Source: a virus. Taken from it: a DNA stretch of 20,960 bases. The position numbers and the translations under genes are program-made. The stretch spans positions 1 through 20,960 of the IMG/VR virus record IMGVR_UViG_3300035698_033040; one strand, 5' to 3'. This document shows positions 15,501 through 20,960 of this stretch, piece after piece. The notes beneath the pieces were generated by a model. It ran no database searches. It was given only the letters and a program-made list of their open reading frames with translations, and had not been told where the DNA came from. Positions within the stretch are counted from its first letter, which is position 1; every line of letters begins with the position of its first letter.

Positions 15501-15509
15501 GAGAACGTC

Positions 15510-17096
15510 ATGGTACAGAAACGAATCCACGATTACAGGGGACCGAGGTCCTCGGAGAACCTGAACGGCCACCTGGTGAGGGTGGTCCCTCCCGGTGTCT
15601 ACGAGGGTTTTCACGTAGCGGCTGACGGCACCGTCTCCCCCGGGATGCTCATTACTCCCGAGGGGATCCGCATCGAGGAGACGGAGCCCATCTCCGTACC
15701 CCAGCCCGTGGCCGACCCGGTCAATCCACGCATCGACCTGGTCGTCTGCATCCACGAGTACGAGAAGACGGTGCCCCCACCGCCCGCACTCTTCACCACG
15801 GTCCCGGGAACCCCCGCAGCCGCCCCTGAACCGCCGAACCTGCCCGACCACGCGGTGCTCCTTGCCTCCTGTCGGATGGAGGCCGGAGCAGAAGAGTGGA
15901 CCGACATCCAGCAACTCGGCTACCCGGTCCGGGTCTACAACGCGGTCCCACAACCTGACCACACCTGGAAGAGCATCCTCGGGGCCCGGGGCGCTACGCT
16001 GGAACTCTTCGACCCGAACGCCGGAGTCGTCGCCGTATTTATCGCAGCCCCCGGCACCTACGAGGATGGTGACACCATTACCTGGGGCGCTCCCGTCCTC
16101 GAATATAACGCGGACGGCATCCTGCAGGTGCAGGGAGTGCAGGCGAATCTGGACCAGGAGATCGCAGACCGGATCGCTGCAGTCCAGGCCGTCCAGGACG
16201 CCCTGGGCGATCACATCATCGGGCCCGGCCCCGCGCACCCCGCCACCAAGCTCGTCATCTTCGACACCGGGAATCGGTATTCCGCCGAGACCGTCGAGGA
16301 CGCCCTTCAGGAGATCGCCGGTGCCAGCCGCACCACCGAGACGGTCAAAGGAAACGCGGACGATATCCAGGCCCACATCGACGACCCAGCCTCAGCCCAC
16401 ACCGCCAGCGCCATCCGCGTCCTGGACCCCGGCGGGCGCTACTCTGCAGGCGACGCAGAATCCGCCCTCCAGGAAATCGCCGGCGACGGCCGGACCACCG
16501 AGACGGTGAAAGCCAACGCAGACGACATCGCCGTGCTCGAGGCCGGCAAGCTCGACAAGGCAGGTGGCACCGTCGCTGGCCAGCTCAACCTCCAGGGCCC
16601 GATCATCTTCAACGCAGCCGAGGTCGAGAACATCAAGTTCGACGACTACGTGGAGTTCACCAGATGGATTCAGCCCTGCCAGGGCAACTCCGCCAACTGG
16701 CAGAACGCCGGCAACTCCTGGATGTCCCCAGGCGGTGGAGCGGCGCAGCTCTACCTCCCGATCTCCGGAATCGTCGGTGCCGAGCTCGTCTCAGTCGATC
16801 TCGGCTTCGCCAACATCGGTGGCAGCGATGCCACGGTCTCCATCAAATTCCAGGGCCAGAACATCGCCGGGGGCATCGTCATGCCAACCGAGTTCGGTTC
16901 AGCAGGCGGCACCGTCCCCCACGGCGGCAACGCCGTCTTCAACCTCCTGTCCGTCGATCCCGCCCCTCCCCATGATCCTGAACCCTTTGCCTTCGGGGAT
17001 CAATGGTGGCTCCAGATCGAGGTCGAGACCTCCGACCAATGGGTCTTATTCTCAGGGGCGAAGTTCGGTTGCAGGAAAATGATGGTGGCGGTATAG
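15510..17096 (+). CDS. Tail fibre protein
   Basis: 528 residues, ATG with TAGGAGAACG upstream. Residues 1-200 form the baseplate-attachment region, starting VQKRIHDYRGPRSSENLNG and containing the acid/Pro-rich stretch VPPPPALFTTVPGTP. Residues 235-342 hold a two-copy 54-residue fibre repeat (NRYSAETVEDALQEIAG, then GRYSAGDAESALQEIAG), the trimeric shaft type familiar from many tail fibres. After a linker (LEAGKLDKAGGTVAGQLNLQ) comes a beta-rich C-terminal domain (about 360-528) with AAQLYLPISGIVGAELVSVD, probably the receptor-binding tip. No fibre-assembly chaperone is visible after it. It is the last gene of the phage block. Confidence 0.85.
   Translation: MVQKRIHDYRGPRSSENLNGHLVRVVPPGVYEGFHVAADGTVSPGMLITPEGIRIEETEPISVPQPVADPVNPRIDLVVCIHEYEKTVPPPPALFTTVPGTPAAAPEPPNLPDHAVLLASCRMEAGAEEWTDIQQLGYPVRVYNAVPQPDHTWKSILGARGATLELFDPNAGVVAVFIAAPGTYEDGDTITWGAPVLEYNADGILQVQGVQANLDQEIADRIAAVQAVQDALGDHIIGPGPAHPATKLVIFDTGNRYSAETVEDALQEIAGASRTTETVKGNADDIQAHIDDPASAHTASAIRVLDPGGRYSAGDAESALQEIAGDGRTTETVKANADDIAVLEAGKLDKAGGTVAGQLNLQGPIIFNAAEVENIKFDDYVEFTRWIQPCQGNSANWQNAGNSWMSPGGGAAQLYLPISGIVGAELVSVDLGFANIGGSDATVSIKFQGQNIAGGIVMPTEFGSAGGTVPHGGNAVFNLLSVDPAPPHDPEPFAFGDQWWLQIEVETSDQWVLFSGAKFGCRKMMVAV
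16212..16535 (+). repeat. Two-copy 162-bp repeat encoding the fibre shaft
   Basis: Copies at 16212-16373 and 16374-16535 encode 54 residues each, sharing RYSA, ALQEIAG and RTTETVK-NADDI. The two copies differ at many third positions, so the duplication is diverged. The motif AH-A-x-I...ALQEIAG is common in trimeric phage fibre shafts; copy number probably varies between relatives. Confidence 0.8.
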
Positions 17097-17230
17097 GGCG
17101 GGGCATCTCTGTCCCTGAGTGTGGGTTTCGGCATAGGCGCACAGGGATCCTTGGCAATGCACTCTTGGGCTGAATGCGGTCGCAATGCTTTCGTGTCGGC
17201 GACCATCGGCCGTGGCTAGGGCACCGACGG

Positions 17231-17276
17231 CGCCTTGGCCCACGCCGGAAGCCGTGGGCCAGGCGGCCGTGCCGCC
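17231..17276 (+). other. Two overlapping GC-rich hairpins after the tail fibre gene
   Basis: Hairpin 1 pairs 17231-17244 (CGCCT, bulged T, GGCCCACG) with 17253-17265 around an 8-nt loop. Hairpin 2 pairs GGCGGC at 17262-17267 with GCCGCC at 17271-17276 around a 3-nt loop. They share bases 17262-17265, so they are mutually exclusive. No U-run follows either, so they are weak candidates for intrinsic terminators; they might still end the late operon with Rho or protect its 3' end. Confidence 0.6.
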
Positions 17277-17449
17277 CCCGTGACGCTCAACCCAAAAGTG
17301 ACGGATTCTTGGTCTGGCTTCGAGCCATTAAGGGCTCTACGCCGTTGGTCGATGGTCGCCGGAACCCAGGCAGTTCATCGCAAGCTCAATCAAGGCCACG
17401 ATCATACCAGAGTTCACGAAGAGCGGACCATGCATTGGCGAGCATCGAC

Positions 17450-17477
17450 CATCGCACATCGCACATCGCACATCGCA
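17450..17477. repeat. Four-copy 7-bp tandem repeat (CATCGCA)
   Basis: CATCGCA occurs four times in a row at 17450-17477, preceded by a one-off variant (CATCGAC, 17443-17449) and followed by AATCG. It is a microsatellite in non-coding DNA; 7 bp is not a multiple of 3, so it argues against a reading frame here. Confidence 0.9.
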
Positions 17478-17573
17478 AATCGTTGCGCAACCAGGCGTCG
17501 TCGAAGCCTCCGGACGTCCATCACCGTCGAGACTGTCGCAATGGATAGAAACCAGATTCTTGGTAGGAAGTGC

Positions 17574-17602
17574 TTGCAACCAACGATCATACATGCCAAT
17601 AT
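17574..17602 (+). promoter_or_regulatory. Possible weak sigma70-type promoter for the NTPase cluster
   Basis: TTGCAA at 17574-17579 resembles a -35 box, and CAATAT at 17597-17602 lies 17 bp downstream as a poor -10 (three of six consensus positions). It is placed suitably 26 bases before the first cluster gene. The match is marginal and could be chance. Confidence 0.2.
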
Positions 17603-17627
17603 CGGTAGAACGCACGGAGGGCTTCTC

Positions 17628-18263
17628 ATGCCTAGGTTTCTGAATGCTGTCTGCAAGGCTCTGTCGGTCGCCGCTGGACCTCTCGGATTCCCCGGCGAGT
17701 TCGCTCTTCGCTACTACGATGACCACATGGCTGAGGAGAGGGATATTAGGCTCAACGCATTGCTCTCGGAAGGGCAGGCCATCCAACGGGAAACCCTTGA
17801 GAGCATCTTGGACCTAAAGGACGACATCGTCAATATTCGTGAGCAGCTGATTGCAGGACTCATGTCTATTTCGGCGGTGCCACGTCTCCGAGCACTGGCC
17901 ACCAGCAATCCACAAGCTCTTCCCGAGGCAGTCGCCCGTGTTCGTCCGCAGATGGCCGACCGTTCCGCGACAAGCGGGTTCATCGACGACAGCCGGTTCG
18001 TTGCCGAATTGTCTGCCCTGTATGATGACAATCTCCCTCTCTTTTTGGCTACAATCAAACTGGGTGGCTTCCGAGTTGCGCAGATTCCTCAAGGCTTGGC
18101 CCCGCGGGCTGTGTTTTCTTCGTTCTTGACTCGGTTCCGCGGGCTATCTGAGGACGTTCGTGCCCGGGTCTTGCACGAACTATCAACAGAGAGTCCGGGT
18201 AGCATCGTCCTGTCAACCCTCTCTGGTGTTTGGGGCGAGGCCGCAGCATTGTCGGAGAACTAG
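17628..18263 (+). CDS. Coiled-coil protein with a candidate effector-associated adaptor domain
   Basis: 211 residues from the ATG at 17628, chosen for CGGAGG at 17615-17620, 7 bases away; the frame is open upstream through the 7-bp repeat, which is not coding. Residues 1-30 are mildly hydrophobic (AVCKALSVAAGPLGFPGEF) but not a clear membrane helix. Residues 35-77 are a strong coiled coil (ERDIRLNALLSEGQ, then ESILDLKDDIVNIREQL). Residues about 122-187 form a helical domain that can be aligned with the N-terminus of the next protein: FLATIKLGGF against FIVTLKKAEF, FSSFL against FASFI, LHEL against FHAL. No enzyme motif is visible. It is probably a partner or effector of the NTPase encoded 16 bases downstream. 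Confidence 0.8.
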   Translation: MPRFLNAVCKALSVAAGPLGFPGEFALRYYDDHMAEERDIRLNALLSEGQAIQRETLESILDLKDDIVNIREQLIAGLMSISAVPRLRALATSNPQALPEAVARVRPQMADRSATSGFIDDSRFVAELSALYDDNLPLFLATIKLGGFRVAQIPQGLAPRAVFSSFLTRFRGLSEDVRARVLHELSTESPGSIVLSTLSGVWGEAAALSEN

Positions 18264-18279
18264 GAGGAGCCGAAAACAC

Positions 18280-20070
18280 ATGGCATCGCAAGAGTCCTTT
18301 CTACAGAGAGTGGGATACCTCGTTCCCGCCATTCTTGCCGATCTCAATGTCCACTACTGCCCCTTCACCGTTGCGAACTTTATTGTGACGCTCAAGAAAG
18401 CAGAGTTCCCAGTCAATGATTTTGCTTCGCTATCTGCTCCACCCTCTGCCATATTCGCGAGTTTTATCGAAACCTGCGAGCGGGTTCCGTCGGACCAGGT
18501 TGCAAAGGCTTTCCATGCACTTCTGGGGGACAACAATGAGGCGGAGTCCTTTCAATGGGCCGCACGCTTCTTGACAGGAGGGAACGAACTACTCGTGCGC
18601 ATAGAGGAGCCAACGGAGTTCTCGTTGTTCCTGACGGGGAAGGTGACTTCTCTCTCTGCCCCCCTGCCCCTCGGTACCATTACGTATGACCCCGAGTTCG
18701 GTGCCGCTTACGTTCGACAGACCTTAGGTACTTTGGGCCTGGATGCGTTCGCTGAGCAAGTACTTCCCAATGCGGATTTTCTCGTATTCCAAGGGCCACA
18801 ACTGGCAGGCAAGTCGCTCCAAGTTGCTCGGCTGGTTGCCCATCTTGCTGCTCAGCCTGATTTTGATGTCATCGCCCACGTCAAGACTGACGTCCGGGAC
18901 ATTGTTGACGACTTGGCACATGGGGAACCACGTCACCCCATAGCCTCCCCAGAGCTGTCAAGGATCATTGCTCAGTTGGCTCAATCGGCAGTTATCAGCG
19001 TGTTGAACCATTCGAGCAGTTCTCAAATCCAACCGGCCCAGCATGCCACCGAACCCCGCGCAACGACATTTCTCCGTAAATACTGCAGGAACCTGAAGTC
19101 CGTGATAACTGACATAGCACAGAGGCGGGAGAGAGAACCGCATAAGAACATCTATGCGATACTCTCCGACTCCATTTTCAACGCTATTGCATACGCAGGG
19201 CTAGGCCGGGCGAAGTGCATCATTGTGATAGAGATCGAGGACGGAGCTTCTGATGACAACCCCCGATTGCTCGAAGGAACTTCTGGCGCAGGAGAGATCG
19301 AAGGTCACGGCCCCTTTGGAATTGTCGCTAAGTGGTTGGCCCGGCAAGGGTCTTTGGAATTGCCCCGGAGTATGCCGGCCCATGCCCACCCAGACGGCTG
19401 CGTTAAGGTAGTCCTCACTTCACGCCATCTGCACACGACCACGTCTCCGTCTATTTTTCGAAGCATTGGAAGGGGAGTTGTTCAGCTTTCCTTCTTTTCG
19501 GAGTCGGAGTGTTGTGCGTTTGTTTGCCACATGTTCGGTGAACGATGGCCCAACAGATTCGGCGACAGAACCGTGGCTTCTGTGGCCCAAATTGGGCACG
19601 CCTATACGCACGGCTATCCCTGGCTTTTCCTAAGGTGGCTTGAGGGCGTCACCTATTTCATCGAGGGCCTCGACGAGTTCGATCTTGCTGACGTCCTTGT
19701 CGCTGTGCGACGGTGGCCGCAGCTTTGGTACTATGAAACGCCACTCGTCGTTGGGGCGGGGGAGAGTGCCCAAACAGAGATGCTGTGGCCAGACGGCCAA
19801 GCCGCGAGCGCTTTTCTGACGACGGTGCACCAGACATTGTCAGACAATCGCCCTCTAGTGGAGTTCTTCGACGCAATTGTGCACGCTGATCTAAACGAGT
19901 CGGACGGCATCGCCGTGGAAATTGAGAATCTCTACGCCACCCCCCTGATACGGGCAGGACTTGTCCGCTATGAGGGAGGAATGCGCTCAACCTTCGTCCC
20001 TTCATGTCCGTTGGTACAAGAGTGGTTTTCGCCATCGGTACTCGGCGACTTTCTGGAGAACTGGCTATGA
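18280..20070 (+). CDS. STAND-like P-loop NTPase with an N-terminal adaptor domain
   Basis: 596 residues; ATG at 18280 with TAGGAGGA at 18261-18268, spacing somewhat long at about 12. Residues 15-85 form the helical domain shared with the upstream protein. The NTPase starts with VFQGPQLAGKS, Walker A G172-x4-G-K178-S179. A hydrophobic strand ending in acids, IIVIEIED at 314-321, is the Walker B candidate. VKVVLTSRH, with R382, matches the sensor strand LTSR common in STAND NTPases. Residues about 505-596 resemble a winged-helix end (LYATPLIRAGLVRYEGG, then CPLVQEWF). No C-terminal TPR, WD or LRR sensor follows. It probably acts as a nucleotide-dependent switch. ATGA overlap with the next gene. 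Less GC-rich than the phage genes. Confidence 0.8.
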   Translation: MASQESFLQRVGYLVPAILADLNVHYCPFTVANFIVTLKKAEFPVNDFASLSAPPSAIFASFIETCERVPSDQVAKAFHALLGDNNEAESFQWAARFLTGGNELLVRIEEPTEFSLFLTGKVTSLSAPLPLGTITYDPEFGAAYVRQTLGTLGLDAFAEQVLPNADFLVFQGPQLAGKSLQVARLVAHLAAQPDFDVIAHVKTDVRDIVDDLAHGEPRHPIASPELSRIIAQLAQSAVISVLNHSSSSQIQPAQHATEPRATTFLRKYCRNLKSVITDIAQRREREPHKNIYAILSDSIFNAIAYAGLGRAKCIIVIEIEDGASDDNPRLLEGTSGAGEIEGHGPFGIVAKWLARQGSLELPRSMPAHAHPDGCVKVVLTSRHLHTTTSPSIFRSIGRGVVQLSFFSESECCAFVCHMFGERWPNRFGDRTVASVAQIGHAYTHGYPWLFLRWLEGVTYFIEGLDEFDLADVLVAVRRWPQLWYYETPLVVGAGESAQTEMLWPDGQAASAFLTTVHQTLSDNRPLVEFFDAIVHADLNESDGIAVEIENLYATPLIRAGLVRYEGGMRSTFVPSCPLVQEWFSPSVLGDFLENWL

Positions 20071-20834
20071 CAAGCCGAGCAAACAGCATGGAACATAACC
20101 TGGCCGTTTCAAAGCGAATTCGCGAAGTCCTGGATAGCTTCGCTCAAAGCGCTCAACCCCTGAACGTCTTTGGCCAGGTAGGCCTGCCTCGCGACTTGAG
20201 GAGCCCTTTGCGGCTCTACCGCTTGCAGCGTCCTGTTGTCGAAGGCAGGCCTCACGCTACTGTCTTCGTTATACCTACAAAGCCGAAAGTCTCAAAGGAC
20301 GATTTCGATGCCGTTGCCACCTTTCTGGATTCCGACGATTCGGCGCAACGTGACACTCGCTTGGCGTTCGTGGATTGCTTTTCCTTGTCTCCATCCGTCA
20401 TTCCCGATGGATGGATGAACTTGCCGCCCAGGAAGCTCTGGCAGTCGCTTATGAGCTTCGAACCAACCATTGGCGACGTCTCGGAGAAAGAGGATTTGGA
20501 TGAAGTCATGGACCACTTCATTCAAAGAAAGCTCGTTGCCCTTCGGCGCATGGACAATGGTGATATGCAACTCGACACCGAGAGTCGGGAGGCCTTGGAC
20601 TTTTTAGGAGAATGGGTCAAAGAATCTCCATTCACGTCTCGAAGTCTTCTGCTTTTCGGCGAACGAGGTTCAGGCAAGACATGGCTTCTGAAGAGGTTCT
20701 GGAGTGAACAGAATCGACGGAACAATGTCGATCCCTGGCTTCATCCACCTGCCATCTATATAAATCTTGAACAATATGGCGTCTATCTCCTTCGTGTTCA
20801 AGGGATTGCAAAAACCCTTGCCTACTTCGCGTAG
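20067..20834 (+). CDS. P-loop NTPase N-terminus, apparently truncated
   Basis: 255 residues from the ATG that overlaps the previous stop, with TGGAGA at 20054-20059; the frame is open upstream to 20004 only inside the previous gene. Residues 60-130 look like an alpha/beta domain (HATVFVIPTKPKVSKDDFD, then TRLAFVDCFSLSPS). A helical linker follows, and then LLLFGERGSGKTW with Walker A G198-x4-G-K204-T205 and the next strand AIYINLEQYG. The frame stops about 50 residues after the P-loop; there is no Walker B, sensor or lid, which an NTPase module needs. So it is broken, frameshifted, or interrupted near 20.78-20.83 kb. The neighbouring frames do not give a clear continuation. Confidence 0.7.
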   Translation: MTSRANSMEHNLAVSKRIREVLDSFAQSAQPLNVFGQVGLPRDLRSPLRLYRLQRPVVEGRPHATVFVIPTKPKVSKDDFDAVATFLDSDDSAQRDTRLAFVDCFSLSPSVIPDGWMNLPPRKLWQSLMSFEPTIGDVSEKEDLDEVMDHFIQRKLVALRRMDNGDMQLDTESREALDFLGEWVKESPFTSRSLLLFGERGSGKTWLLKRFWSEQNRRNNVDPWLHPPAIYINLEQYGVYLLRVQGIAKTLAYFA

Positions 20835-20842
20835 GGCGTGAT

Positions 20843-20959
20843 TCAGCACCCGGTCCAGTGGGCATAGAATCGCGCCGATGCCCTCTTCAGGATCGACAAT
20901 AGGTTTTCAAGAAAATACAGTGGTGTCTCCTTCGCAGCCTTACCAAGCAAAAGGAAGGA
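20843..20959 (-). CDS. Possible C-terminus of a minus-strand gene (weak)
   Basis: On the minus strand one frame is open from the window edge to a stop at 20843-20845, 38 codons. It encodes a protein-like helical tail containing KETPLYFLENLLSILKRASA and ending FYAHWTGC. No plus-strand frame is open across the same stretch. It could be the end of a convergent gene or of an element inserted into the NTPase gene, but 38 codons are within chance. Not recognised. Confidence 0.2.
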   Translation of the reverse strand, partial: SFLLLGKAAKETPLYFLENLLSILKRASARFYAHWTGC

Positions 20960-20960
20960 G

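Larger units (their letters stand above)
17097..17627. other. 531-bp stretch without a convincing gene, between the fibre gene and the NTPase cluster
   Basis: Open frames here (for example 17174-17548 on +) have Arg/His/Ser/Pro-rich, repetitive composition, no ribosome site and stop-free length expected by chance; I treat them as noise. The stretch contains two overlapping GC hairpins near 17231-17276, a 7-bp tandem repeat at 17450-17477, and a possible promoter near 17574-17602. Composition changes from phage-like GC-rich at the start to less GC-rich near the end. No tRNA, integrase or attachment-site repeat was seen. Confidence 0.7.

Noticed and set aside
14871-16376. 501-codon minus-strand open frame across the I and tail fibre genes
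   Set aside because: Same reason: antisense to recognised genes, low-complexity charged composition, no start context.
17231-17276. Rho-independent terminator of the late operon
   Set aside because: Stems are strong but no T-run follows on either strand, and the next bases are GC-rich.
17450-17477. Short tandem repeat as a CRISPR array or iteron origin
   Set aside because: Units are 7 bp with no spacers, too short for CRISPR; no Rep gene or AT-rich unwinding region nearby to suggest an origin.
17174-17548. 124-codon plus-strand open frame in the boundary region
   Set aside because: Arg/His/Ser-rich, runs through the 7-bp tandem repeat, no ribosome site; no domain-like pattern.

Overview
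The window is the tail half of a contractile-tailed (myovirus-type) phage or prophage late operon, about 17 kb, all on the + strand. It is followed by a short non-coding stretch and then a three-gene + strand cluster of a different character that looks like an NTPase-based conflict (defence-type) system. The phage part is GC-rich with strongly G/C-ending codons, tightly packed, with many ATGA/GTGA start-stop overlaps and several GTG starts. That fits a phage of a high-GC bacterium, but nothing in the sequence fixes the host phylum. No integrase, terminase, portal or lysin is present, so I cannot tell a prophage from a free phage contig.

Layout. 1-188: C-terminus of a head-region structural protein, then a 14-bp-stem hairpin ending one base before the next Shine-Dalgarno. 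264-2860: small head protein, head-tail adaptor, a membrane/lipobox protein, head-closure protein, HK97-gp10-like protein and tail terminator candidate. 2864-6191: small Lys/Pro protein, tail sheath with a large beta-rich insertion, tail tube, small coiled-coil/TM protein. 6204-6754: tail-assembly chaperones in two frames joined by a textbook -1 frameshift signal. 6758-9310: tape measure. 9303-15500: baseplate (tape-measure-proximal protein, hub, spike, three unknowns, gp25-like wedge, J, I). 15510-17096: tail fibre. The order adaptor, closure, gp10, terminator, sheath, tube, G/GT, tape measure, hub, spike, wedge, J, I, fibre is the usual assembly order of Mu/P2-like tails and supports the calls where sequence similarity alone is weak.

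17097-17627 has no convincing gene. It holds two overlapping GC hairpins, a four-copy 7-bp tandem repeat and a possible weak promoter. From 17628 base composition and codon use become visibly more A/T-tolerant. Three genes follow as an apparent operon: a 211-aa coiled-coil protein (17628), a 596-aa STAND-like P-loop NTPase (18280) and a 255-aa protein with a Walker A motif that stops about 50 residues after it (20067). The C-terminus of the first and the N-terminus of the second can be aligned over about 47 residues, the arrangement expected of effector-associated (death-like) adaptor domains that couple an effector to an NTPase switch by homotypic contact.

The most interesting items are this candidate adaptor-NTPase system, the propeller-like insertion in the sheath, the frameshift signal, and the apparent break of the third cluster gene near the window end.
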